From Asterias amurensis (lineage: Eukaryota; Echinodermata; Asteroidea; Forcipulatida; Asteriidae): DNA of 64,000 bases. Below are positions 35,501 through 46,900 of the stretch, piece by piece. The stretch's first letter is position 1. Every line of letters begins with the position of its first letter. Position numbers and translations under genes: made by a program. Under the pieces are notes generated by a model. It was not told the DNA's origin and did not search any database. It saw only the letters and a list, made by a program, of their open reading frames with translations. Location of the stretch: assembly GCF_032118995.1 (NCBI RefSeq), contig NC_092654.1, positions 11,044,284 through 11,108,283 on the forward strand, written 5' to 3'.

Positions 35501-36010
35501 GAAGAGACTCTCCAATCCCAGTATAAGGTGGGTCTCCAGGCTAAGATTTCCGGTCAGAACAAACGCCACGTTGGGCTCGGATTCGCTGAACCAGAGCCGA
35601 CCAAAGAGGAGAAACCAAAAGGGATGCATAAACGGTTCAGTGACTCTGGTGAGGAATCGGATGAAGACCAAGACAAGAAAGAGGATTCTAAGGAGGAGAA
35701 AAGATCAGAGGATAAACCAGACCGAGAGAGAAAGGAGTATCGCGACGAGCGAAGAAGAGATGACCGTGCTAGAGAAAGATCAGGCGATGAGGGGAGTAGT
35801 TCTAGGGAGAAACATCGCAGTCATAGACACAGAGATAGAGACGAGAAATCCAGTTCAAGAGAGGATGACAAGAAATATTATAGAGATGATGAATCAAGAG
35901 AAACCAAGGAGCGAAGAAAACACCGGCAAGAAGAAGAAGAGTCAGAGGAGATGTCCGAGCGTAAAAGAAAGAAGCATAAAGACAAGAGGCACAGCAGCGA
36001 TTCGGACTAG
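32572..36010 (+). CDS. SMAP: Small acidic protein (SMAP/C11orf58 family), four exons
   Basis: Exons 32572-32616, 33653-33745, 34590-34653 and 35481-36010, all with consensus borders and in frame: 243 residues against 183 in human. The N-terminal half follows human SMAP closely: [20 protein letters not shown] (human [20 protein letters not shown]), then KQHTGRFVIGD, then a stretch ending with LQAKISGQNKRHVGLGF (human MDSKLSGRYRRHCGLGF). After that the human protein is a run of Asp/Glu, whereas this one has about 130 residues rich in RD, RE, SR and KE, like RS/RD tails of splicing-associated proteins. The family's function is poorly known. Introns hold SINEs, nested inverted-repeat elements and a LINE 3' end. 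It is convergent with FBXO3. Confidence 0.92.
32946..33211. mobile_element. Nested inverted-repeat elements: family E inside family F
   Basis: Family F ends are AGACCCAGgTAACTGGG at the left and CCAGTTACTGGGTCT at the right, with a nearly palindromic interior (attttgacattctcggtc and complement). Family E (32954-33085, 132 bp, arms TTTCCGTATGGCGCCACCAC) sits in its left end and is flanked by perfect 8-bp repeats gacccagg (32946-32953, 33086-33093). An 8-bp duplication fits hAT-type elements. It lies in SMAP intron 1. Confidence 0.85.
33340..33570 (+). mobile_element. tRNA-Leu-like SINE, family S2, diverged
   Basis: TGGTCGAGCGGTTAAAAGAGCACCGAATTCAAACTCTGG, then gacacttgtgtccttac and cattgcttcgtccttcagatggg, the same order as the better copy at 46880. 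It lies in SMAP intron 1. Confidence 0.7.
34084..34300 (+). mobile_element. SINE head (S2) joined to a family D repeat
   Basis: TGTCATGGCCGAGCAGTTTAGAGCATTGAACTCAAGTTCT is followed by ggcctcggtgccccttcac and aaattccaggcatgg, a family-D sequence, and then by an S2 body (cactaataacacttgtgtcc). It looks like a family-D insertion within a SINE. It lies in SMAP intron 2. Confidence 0.55.
35090..35412 (+). mobile_element. LINE 3' end (CR1/L2-like) in SMAP intron 3
   Basis: The frame at 35116-35409 reads ASYGDGAYSNIEPRLWNLLP and LKTHLFLLAF, the typical C-terminus of CR1/L2 reverse-transcriptase proteins, followed by a tail with GCGCCTTATAAATGCTGTAG. It is plus-oriented and therefore separate from the minus-strand LINE at 30.4 kb. 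Confidence 0.75.
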
Positions 36011-36438
36011 CTGTTTTTGTTTTATAACCTTCTCTCGCTCGTAGATATGTTTTTACAAAAAACCATGGTAGAGCTTCCCGTGTACTGCTTTAAAGTCAAC
36101 AAGTGTTTAAAACTAGCCTTGAGCCTTAGTAAAGATTAGCTAAAAGAGAATAATGTCATGAACAGTAACATGTACAGTAGATGCATGTTTGTATCAACTA
36201 AAATGGTTCAGTTAAAATGAGTTGAAAAGAAAGTTGCGCAACAAATCTGCTTTTGGATTTCAGGGGATTTACAGATTCTCTGTGAGTGTTTGCTAATTTA
36301 GTACCTTGTATTGGCATGACGGCCATTTGCCTGTATGGGGGTCCTTTGAATTTGTTTTTTTGCCTGAATTTCTAAAGGATCCATTGTGAAATAACACGCC
36401 GGCTTGACAATTTTTGTATCATCCCGAGATACTAAAAA

Positions 36439-36518
36439 AGTAATAATTTCTTCAATAATTTAATGAGATGTCTAATGAAGTAATAATTTCTTCAATAATT
36501 TAATGAGATGTCTAATGA
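36439..36518. repeat. Exact 40-bp tandem duplication
   Basis: The unit AGTAATAATTTCTTCAATAA... starts at 36439 and again at 36479, identical over 40 bp. It is recent. Confidence 0.92.
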
Positions 36519-36574
36519 AATACAAAAAACACTATTTCAAAATTTAAAATTAGACAATTTATTTGAATTTGTTT

Positions 36575-36690
36575 TTTTTAGGGTTGAACAAATAAAAATT
36601 TACTGGAGCAGGACTAGAACCTGAGACCTCCAGATCTACGCGTCGGCACTCTACCTACTGGCCTATCAAGCCCTTATGTTGGCGGTCTCC
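36575..36690 (-). mobile_element. tRNA-derived SINE, family S3
   Basis: Minus-strand tRNA-like head (aggtagagtgccgac, GGTCTCAGGTTCTAGTCC) followed by an A-rich tail with gttgaacaaa. A second copy lies at 43025-43165, where the head reads AGTTGGTAGAGCACCGATAC. Confidence 0.65.
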
Positions 36691-36954
36691 TAAACTCCTT
36701 GTGACTTATTACTGGATTTATTAACAATGAAGACCGACCTTGGCAAGAATTCATGTAAAAATGGTGTACAAAATCTCCAAAATCATGTACATGTAGACTG
36801 TTTTGCAACTTGACAAACTTTCTAAAAGATACATAAATTGCACTAGTAGAAATAGTCAACTACATTCTTAAAAGTTAAATTTAAATTCCAATGAATTTGC
36901 TTTGTTAGTTGCTGGTAAAAAAAGCAGAGAGAAACATCAGAGTCCCAGGCCTGG

Positions 36955-37095
36955 ACAGAGTCGATGGAGGCCATGGCCTCTGTTGCCCCGGTCTTGGCCT
37001 TGGTGCCCCTACAAAATATTCCTGTATAGTAGATGATTTTTCCAATAGAAGTGCCCTTTTCAAAAAATGAAGTTCCAGGCCTGAATGACGGTGGT
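36955..37095. repeat. Dispersed family D repeat
   Basis: GGCCTCTGTTGCCCCGGTCT, ggccttggtgcccct, ccaatagaagtgccc and gaagttccaggcctg occur in order. The same order, in whole or part, is seen at 30440-30530, 34137-34240, 34800-34980, 48328-48460 and 57075-57225. No terminal repeats are seen, so the class is unknown. Confidence 0.55.
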
Positions 37096-37494
37096 ACTTT
37101 TGCTTTCAAATCACAATATCTTACAAGAAAAGATATCTTTCAAATACTAGTTGTAGGCTCTTTAAATAACGTTTATTTACATGACCATAACATTGGAGAC
37201 AACCGAAAAACATTCACTGCTTAATAAAATATTAAAATCATATAGAACAGTTACCTTATCTGCGTGCTTTCTGTAAACAAAAACGGGTTAACCCCCCCCC
37301 CCCCACAAGTTATGGCCTAGAAAAATGTTAATGATAAGAAACTTGAAGTGTACCCTCTGTTGATGAACTATCTAATTTATTGTAAATGTTTTGAACAAAG
37401 ACTTGGGGTTGGATACAATGAAGCATCAGGCCTGTTTGTGTTCTTCGGAATAAAAAACCTTGAATAAATTAAGTGAATACAGTTGGCAATTGGT

Positions 37495-37737
37495 GCCCAA
37501 TTTCATGGCTCTGCTTATCTTATGCCACTGATTCAGCACTTGCAGAAGAGGGGAATTTCTCGCTAACTTCGAGCATAACATTTCATGGTAAGCAGGGAAC
37601 TTTTCCCTGTTACTAGGCAGTATTCACTAACACAGCTAGTGCAAAAACTTTGTGCTTGCACAGTAAGCGGCGAATGGTGATGGTAATCGCATGATTTGGC
37701 AGTATTAAGCAAGAACCATGAAATTGGGCCCTGGTTG
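37495..37737. mobile_element. Family B inverted-repeat element
   Basis: It opens GCCCAATTTCATGGCTCTGC and closes ACCATGAAATTGGGCCCTGG. Confidence 0.75.
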
Positions 37738-37980
37738 CCTCCGTGTTCTCTTGCCCTCCCCCTCCCCCGGGTTCAAATACCGGAACAGAGCCTTGCATGT
37801 GGATTGGGTTTTCAGTCACTAGCCCAATTGCATGGGATTTCCCTATATTTTTAGGGTTGCTTCCCACATCGAATGACATTTCATTGTTGTCCTCTCTTGA
37901 CACATGTATCTTCAGGCCTACAGGCTACAATGTACATGTAGGGCTATGCCACACAAGGCAATTTACACACAACCAGTTCT

Positions 37981-40900
37981 TCAAGAAGAAATGCCATTAA
38001 AACATTCATTGTTCACATATTTTTGGGGGGATCGTAAGACATTGTTTGAAGAATAACTCCTGTGCCACCAAAGTGGTCCTGTAGCACGCACTGCAGTTGG
38101 TTGCCTCCAAGTTGCCTCGTGTGACAAGGCCCTTACAGTCACTTGTGAGGGTACCGTTGGTTTCATCACCAGATTAAACTGAATGACATTGAAACTATCA
38201 TCAGGATGTCCAGTCAATCTCGAGTCTGTTGAGTTGCCTTGCTTTATACCACCACATTATCTCCATCAAACAGTTCGCTCTCGGACAATCTCAAGAAAGG
38301 AAGACCTGTCATGTGAAACGTGGGACATTTCACTTCAATTATTTCCTCTGCAATCAAAAACGAATCAAAGTCGTTAAAATGTATCACTTGTGTGAAAATC
38401 AAAGTGAAAATGACTGTTGAGTAGATGAGAATCTTTGCATGTTGGACTCACAATCTAGAGTCCTCGAGTGCATTTTGGCGACCCACCCAAAGCCCAACCG
38501 ACTCAACAAGTCAATTACCCGTTGTTCTAAACAGCATCTTCACTGTGCTCAACCGAACAAGCGACAACGCTCAACCGATGACCAATGTTTCTGGTTGGGG
38601 TCGCCAAAACGCACTCCTAGTACTGTACTTTTGGTATACTCTTCTACCCAACTGGCCATTGCCAACAAGTTTCACGGAATGAAAGAATGATGTCAGTCCA
38701 GAAGTCAACTGGTTTCTTGGATGACTAGCTCTCAAGGGTTTGGAAATTCAAGCGACTCAAACTTTCCAAACCTTGTTTCATAATTTAGTGCCAAATGTAA
38801 ACAACTTTCAGAACTAACTCCAATCACCTACAAATTGTTCATTTTAATACTTGATTATTTAGGACAAGTACTATGTTTCTGGTTGACAACTCTGGAGCTG
38901 TCGACCTCAAGTTCTTTTCAGAACCACACTACTCAAAAGAGATTTTACACATGGTGCTACCACAAACCTCATCTGATTATACCATGGAGGAAGGAAGAGA
39001 AGGAGCTCGAACGAAGGGACTTCAAAAGTCGAACCCATGGTACCGCGGTCGTTTAACAACACCTTGTAATCACCCACATACCTTATACAGACAACGGGCG
39101 ACCTGGCATGTGAGTTTGCGCGTGCGCACTTGGTTCTTAACTATGGTGTCGTATGTCGTATGGATATAATACAGTAAAAAAAAAACCTTTTTGAGACCTG
39201 ATAAAAATTGTGTACACTTGAATACCAACCACCCTCGTGTGCTAATACCCTAGTGACCGGAAAGTCACAAAAAATGTAAAAATATGCCATGATGTTTCCG
39301 TGAAACACCACAAACGGTCAATGAACACGTGTATATTCACAATTCTTGTCTCCAATGATTCAACTTTACAAGCAGGCAAGAGCACAGACTGGCGGTACCA
39401 CACGTTCTGTTCAAAGAGATCTAATCCCGCTCGTTAATCGGCCGTCCAGCTGGAGGTCCCCTATTTTTTTCCACTGGTCAGACAGGGGCATTTTCAGAGT
39501 ATTCTTTTGTTACTCTGCGGTTTTGCGCGTCGTTCAAGCTCCTTCTCTTCCTTCCTCCATGATTATACTACCACTATGCAAAGTTTCAAATCCTACTCAC
39601 AGAGATTTGCATTTATAATAATTGCTTACTGCTTATGATTATTGTAAATATGAATACTGGATACATATTTATGAATGTTTCATTTATGATTAATACATTT
39701 ATTTGTGATTAGCATGTTTACTTACGAGTTTGAAGATTGACCATCGAGAAGTGACCACCCATGGAGCCAGAGACGGTATCAAACGTTGTACAGCTCGTCC
39801 AGGAGTACTTAGTCCCAGGCTTAATAATCGGAAAAGCGCCTACGTAGAAACAGAAAAGAACTGCTTGCAAGGTTCCCAAGATTCTTTGAATAATGGGATG
39901 CATTAATCCAAGGGGTGGTCCAAGGGGGGTCCGGACCCCTCCCTGCTCTCGACGACTTTTAAAAGAAGTTTCTTTTTACTTTATTTTTCCTATTTAAAAC
40001 GTGCACCTTAACACAAAACAGCCCTAATCTCATTGCAGACCTACATTCCTATTGCTTGCCCGAATCCTACCTACAATCACGGCAACCTTCCAGTTACAAT
40101 TTCAGGCCTGATACTTCCCGACAAATTTGTTCCTTGGTATGAGGGAAACTTTTCTCTTGGGGAATGTAAAGGGGCACCAAGGCATCAATGAACAGGGGCA
40201 TGGAGGCAAATGCCTTTATCATTAAACATTGTTTTATAGGGGACCCCTCTGGTTAAATTGCTGAACCCGCATTTTTTAGGCCTGATACTTCCTGAAAAGT
40301 GTTTCCCTTGGTATGAGGGAAACTTTCCAGTTAGAAAACTTAAAGAGGCACCAAGGCACGGAGGCTCCTGCCTTTGTTATTAAACATTGCTCATGGGGTT
40401 TTTGTTTTATAGGGGACCCCTTTGGTAAAATTCCTGAACACAGAACTCTTGAATCCTAACGCTGACACTTTCATTTAAAATGAAGATGAATTTACACAAG
40501 GGCTACTCTGTTTACTGTTTACAAGTTTTCAAGACCCAATGATGCTAAGCTAAAACCTTAGACCTATAAAAAACATTTACGGTACACAGTTACTTGAGTG
40601 CTAACTAGTCCTGCGCCATAATGTGTATAAATGACCATGTTTGTGTAGTGTGTACAAACCTATGTAAAAGCTTAACATTTGGTACGGTGGCTTTACAGTT
40701 ATTTTCCCAAAATTGCTATCATTCGTTTGTGTATTAAAGAATCTGTAAATCCAGTACTTTTCAACATCCCAACTAAACCCTCATATATTCATGTGCCTCA
40801 GCTTCAGTACAAACCAGCTTCATGAAAAACAAATTTGTTCCTCGGTATATATCTGCGCCAAAGAGACTTCACAAAATGCACTTAAATCAATGGCTAACAC

Positions 40901-43900
40901 ATGTGAAGAAAATGGTCCATGGACCGACGAAACAATTGTCTTACAATCTAAATACAGTGATCAGCGACCCCTTTTGCAGGGCTCAAATTTGGGGAGAAAA
41001 TCCACAAGACTGCAGGGCTTGCAGCTAAACAAATTTACTGGACCAGAATTTATTTTACAAGGACAGAATCAAAATACATTGTTAACTGAACAAGCACTAA
41101 GAGACGATCTATCCCATTTGTCTTACATGTGTATTATGTAAGTAATTTGAAACTAAAGAAAATTTGAAGTTATTGATAAGCCCCATAGTCAACAGTTTTT
41201 ACACAATAACTACGCAATGAGGTACATGTAGCATATTTTCAATTGAAACAAAAACAAGACCACCCGAGTTAACTGGCTCGATGCTGAAATCACTGGCTTG
41301 AGGGCTGCAGTCCACTGTTAAGTTCGAGCCCTGCTACCTTCATTACACAACCCTTAGAAAAATGCACGTCAACCAACTCTTCAAACCATCAGTTCAGACT
41401 AGCCGTAAGAGAAAAAAAAGTTGGATCCACTTACCAATAACGCCATCTCCAACGACTGTTTCAACTTTACCATTACCGTCTATCACTTCCCAGTGCCTGG
41501 TTAACAGCTGGCAGGTTTCTATGAGGAGAGAAAATCAGGCATTAAACAGGTCTGTGAATCCTCTTATTGTACGTCAAGTATAACACACAGTTCAATGGCA
41601 ACAGTTGAGATTGTTAAAGGAACATTACAGAATAGTTTTTTGCTAACAAAACAATTGCTGGCAGTGTAAGCACTCTATGTGTCCACCCATATACACAAAC
41701 TGACAAACCTGTATAAAATTTGAGATCGATCGGCCATCTGGGTCATGAGAGAGGAATAGTGAAAAACCGATTACAAATTTTGCAATGTATCAATGCCAAA
41801 ATAAAAAAATTAACAAAAAGCTCATTGAACGAATAACGCCAAATGCAAAGTTAAATTATTTATTTCTCATCAAATATGACATTTCAGACAGAAATATTTC
41901 ATGTTTTCAACTATCATCATCATTAGACCGTGTAAGCTTTATGTAAATCTGTGATCTTCACGATTTTTGTTTTTCCTTACCAATTCTGTATCATTCCTTT
42001 GAATATGAAGTTTATAGTATAGAGGACAATGAGACATACTAATATACAAATATAACATGGCTTGAGGGTGACTAGTCGATATTAGCTCCCCGAGGTATTG
42101 GAAGTTGTCAAACTAGTTCCCGTGGCGATGACGTCGTGCAATGGTAGTGTGCATGACAAGTAGAATAGCTCCCGGGGAACTATTACTTGTCATGCGCATT
42201 TACCACTTGTGTGAATACTCACATCCGCGCTTGGTAGTTAGCAAAATTAACACCTGGCGCGTAGTGATGAATGGACCAATGAGAACTCGACTCTCGGTCA
42301 TGAATATGTATGAGGTATAGTAATAGCATAAAGGTTCCAAGAGGCACTAAGAGATACCGAGATACCAAGATAGGAGGAACTAAACGTTACTAAAAGGTAG
42401 TAATATGTACCAAGAGGTAATTACATCATCTCAATGTTCCTGGTAACTATTTTATGTTTAGCTGGGCCTTTTTCCCCCTATTTCTCCTTCCATGTTTTGG
42501 TGACCAGGTGATAAGCTGAGAGACAGCTGGTGATCGATGTACGAGTGTCCTGCTAGTCTCAGACAACGCTGCTGTATTTTAGCGGATAATTGCCATGCAG
42601 TTCAGTATTTGTCATATTTTGACTCCAGTGTACATTGAAGCAATTTCACATCAATTCAATACAAATCTAATGGTCAAGTGATTTGATACCATTGGATTCA
42701 AAAGTGTTCACAATAATGTGCCTAGCCCACTTACAAAGAAAACAAGTCACAGGGGGAAAAAAAATCAAATAGGTACAAACAAATTATCCATAGCCTACTT
42801 TTTTTATGAACATCCTTGTCCATCTCCATGGTGATGTGATAAGAGAACATTCTCTTGGGTCTGTTAAGTGTTTCGCTGAGCTCAGGAACAAAGGTCGTTG
42901 CTACGGTAACCTTGACATCATCGGTCACTGCTAAGCAAGATGGCTCATGGTAAAATCTAGATGATAAAATAATAATATCCATGATCTTATAACGATAACA
43001 TTCAGTTTTTATAAAGTGCTTTATCTACAGGCGTCTACAGGGCTTAAATAATTTTTTCTGGTTGAACAAAGAAAAGTTGACCACAGAGTGGGAATTGAAC
43101 CATCGGCCTTCAGATGAAAGTATCGGTGCTCTACCAACTGGACTAGCCCTATGTCTTGTGGTGGTCTCCCATTTTATCTATTTTTCAATATTATTATCTA
43201 AGTTCTGGGCGCCAATTTAGAAGCCAAACATCAATTAGCTGCTGTGCAGCCAGGGATCACACCTGAAACACTTGTTTGTACAATGTATCATTATACAATT
43301 GTTGCATGCTGTGACGGGGTCCATGGCGTTTTTGTACACTCGAGGGGGGGACATGGAACCCGAGGCGAAGCTGAGGGTGCCATTTCCCCTCGAGGGTGTA
43401 CAAAACCCATGGACCCCAGTCACAGCGTGCAACAATTGTTTTGTTATACTTTTGTATAATTGTTATTCCTCTTCTAAAAGTTCTGTTGTCATCTTCAAAC
43501 ATTATTACGACGGGCTATTCATTGTTTAATAAGCAGATGAACAAGAAACCATTCCCTTGATTCCCTTGAACGCTGGGAACGATCAATACCGGTGTGCATC
43601 ACTTTTCATGTTACCCGGCTCGTCGAGCCATGTAACATGCGTTTTTGTTGTGTGTCACATAATTGGTTCTCGACCAATCAAACTTCACAGTTTGTTACCG
43701 AGGTATAACAATAGCGTTTGTAAATTTAAGACACATAAAATCAAATCGCCAGCATAGACATACTTGAACACCGGTTGAAGTATTTTTCACTCACAGAGAA
43801 AAATGCAATACAGTGCTCAAACGTAGAGGGAAAATCCACAATACTACAGGGCTTGTAGCTTTGTTTACAGGACAAGAATTGAGCTGCTTTAAAGGCAGTG

Positions 43901-46900
43901 GACACTATTGGTAATTACTCAAAATAATTATTAGCGTAAAACCTTACTTGGTAACGAGTAATGGGGAGAGGTTGGTAGTATAAAACATTGTGTGAGAAAC
44001 GGCTCCCTCTGAAGTGGAGTGGTTTTCGAGAAAGAAGTAATTTTCTACGAATTTGATTTTGAGACCTCAGATTAAAAATTTGAGGTCTCGAAATCAAGCA
44101 TCTGAAAGCACACAACTTCGTGTGACAAGGGTGTTCTTTCTTTCATTAATATCTCGCGACTTCGACAACCGATTGAGCTCAAACTTTAACAGGTTTGCTA
44201 TTTCAGGCATATGTTGAGATACACCAAGTGAGAAGACTGGTCTTTGACAACTACCAATAGTGTCCAGTGTCTTTAAAACAATTTGACAATTGAACAGATG
44301 AATTTGTAAAGCACAAGGAGAAGATTTACTCATCTGTTTTTAACAGAACTATTAGCGTTTTTCAGACTGAAAGTTACATTCGATCACAAACACAAGACTA
44401 CTAGACTTGTCTAGTCATGAGTTTACAGGCTTAATGCTAAAAGAACTGGTCTGAGGCCTGCAGTCCAGTGTATATTTCAAGTGTATATTGTAATTCAATA
44501 ATCGTTTTACCTGAACAACCCAGTAGCATGCACCATAGTCCCTGGATCAGATAATCTGTCTGCAAGTTGTGACAACCAGTCAGTAAAACTCTCTGCCGAC
44601 AAGAAAAAACCTTTATGTGCCACCCCATGGAAAAAATTCTGAGGATAAAAGAATTTAATTAGGATCTGAAAATTCACATTGTGGAAGTATAATAAGGTGA
44701 GGTATTTTACTAGCATTTCACAACACATGGCACCTCAGGTTTGCGTCTAATAAGGATGCAGCAAAATGGTCTTATAATAGGGTCTCAGAATTCATCACTG
44801 CAACAACCTATCTTTCTGAAAGTTTGTATATATATATACTCAGCGTTGAGTACCTTGTTTTGTAGATACATGCGCTATATAAAACTTCAATATTATTATT
44901 ATTTCTTAACAACGGCTGGGACCCGAACCCACACCCTGCTGATCAAAAACACCAGAGCTTGAGTCCAGTGTCTTTATCTGCTTGGCCACAACGCGCCACA
45001 ATCACACTTAACAAATCTTAAATGCAAGTAACAACACAATCAAGAATCATGTGAACATTCAAGACTATTCAGCAATATTTGTGTACATACATGCAAAAAG
45101 TTGTGTTGACGATAGAACATAAAACCTCTCAAGAATTCTCCTGTGGAGTCCAGGCACATCCGTATTGTTGTTCTGTTGAATGGACACCTCAATACAGTCA
45201 AGGTCTTCAGGTTCTGTGGAAATACAATACAAGAATTTTACAAACAGTCAACGAAAAAAAGTTTGAGGCAGTGAAGAATAATTCACACTGAATTCAGGAA
45301 GTTTGTGGGTAATTTTGGTCATTTTTTTAAAGATTTTCTCTTTGCAAGAGTCTCGAGTTAGTGCTGGCGAGAACAAGAGAAAATGAACCTCCCAGTCATG
45401 CCAGTGATTCAAATTTATCAACATACATGTATGCAGGGTCATCAGAAAGATTAAGAATTTGGGAGACTACTTTGTTTTAAAAAGAACTCACTTATTAACT
45501 ACTACTTGGGCCTAATTTAATAGAGCTGCTAAGCACAAACATTTGCTTAGCATGAAATTTCTTCCTTGATAAAAACAGGATTACCAACCAAATTTCATGG
45601 TGATTTTCAGGATGAGCAAACAACAGCTGAATACCAGTAACAAGGAATATGCAACAAATTGAAATTTGGTTGGTAATCCTGTTTTTACCAAAGAAGATAT
45701 TTCAGGCTTAGCTAATTTTTGTGCAATAGCAGCTCTATGAAATTGGGCCCAGGTCAGAGGGTACTTTGGCCTATAGTGGACTGAGGGGACTTCTCATTAT
45801 TAACTTCACTGCTGCGAAGTGAGTTCTTATTGGTCCCAACGTTTCGACTAGCTTGCTTTAGTCATCGTCAGGAGATGCAGCAGAAATTACCAAGAACATC
45901 GCTAGAAGCCACTCACATTTTCCTGATCTTCATTTCCGTCTTGGATCAATGTAAGGATCTCCTCATAACTCAGCAGAGATGGTGAGCTACTGTAGTCATA
46001 CAGACTTAATGTACCTCCTAAGCCAATAGTTACTGCATCATCGCCATCGGTAGGTATGGTCTGACCGTTGTGAACGTGAAGTGAACATAGTAAATCCAAT
46101 GGGATGTCAATGTTCTCTTCGTTACCTGAGAGTTGATCATTCTGGGGTTCTAATGGACCTGAAGAGAATGGGAAGTAAACAAAGTGTTATACTATAATAT
46201 AATGTACAGTTCTTATACAACCGACAGGCACTCATTAAAAAAAGGGCGCTGCCAGAAACAATGAGATAAACCCCTTCTCTTAACGAAAAGTGTACTTGGT
46301 TCTTTTACGAGCATTACACAACACAAAGGACCAATGACTTTGCGTCCCATCCGAAGGACGAAGCAAAGGTGTCTTGCTTAAGGATACAAAAGGATACAAG
46401 TGTCATGACCAGAACTTGAACCAAAAGACTCTGCTGACCAAAAAAGAGCTTGAGTCCGGCACACTTGACTGCTAGGCCACGACACGCCAAAAAGTTGACC
46501 TTTTTTCTGAGCTGAATCAAAACTTACCCCTGAGAGACTTGAAGATGTTGATGGCTCCTCTTTCTTTCAACGAATCTTCTATTCTATTCCAGTACCCTTT
46601 GATCGTAGCGTAACAATCAATGAACTGGCCAAGGTTCTGATACCATTCTTTGAAAGTTGTGTACCAGCTGGCAGAAGTGTCATCTTCTGTTTCGGGTCTG
46701 AGGTAAAAAGAAAAAATAATAAAAATCTAATACAATAATTATGACCTCAAATTTTCTGAGCTATCATTTCTTGAAGGACTTTAAACAAATTGTAGACTAT
46801 AGTTTTAGTATCCAATTATATAAAAAGCTTGGAATTTTTACGAATTTGTATTGAGTACCATTATAATGAGCTAGTGGAAGTGTCATGGCCGAGCGGTTAA

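Larger units (their letters stand above)
36011..37980. other. Convergent 3' region between SMAP and FBXO3
   Basis: It holds a 40-bp tandem duplication (36439-36518), an S3 SINE (36575-36690), a family-D repeat (36955-37095) and a family-B element (37495-37737). Candidate polyadenylation hexamers are AATAAA at 36591-36596 for SMAP (inside the SINE) and minus-strand AATAAA at 37376-37381 for FBXO3; both are uncertain. Confidence 0.4.

Noticed and set aside
35571-36044. 157-residue frame overlapping the last SMAP exon
   Set aside because: It is the +1 shadow of the RD/RE-rich tail; only the other frame connects to the conserved SMAP exons.
38835-39169. 98-residue plus-strand frame within FBXO3 intron 9
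   Set aside because: No domain, no conserved neighbours, and no splice sites linking it to other exons.
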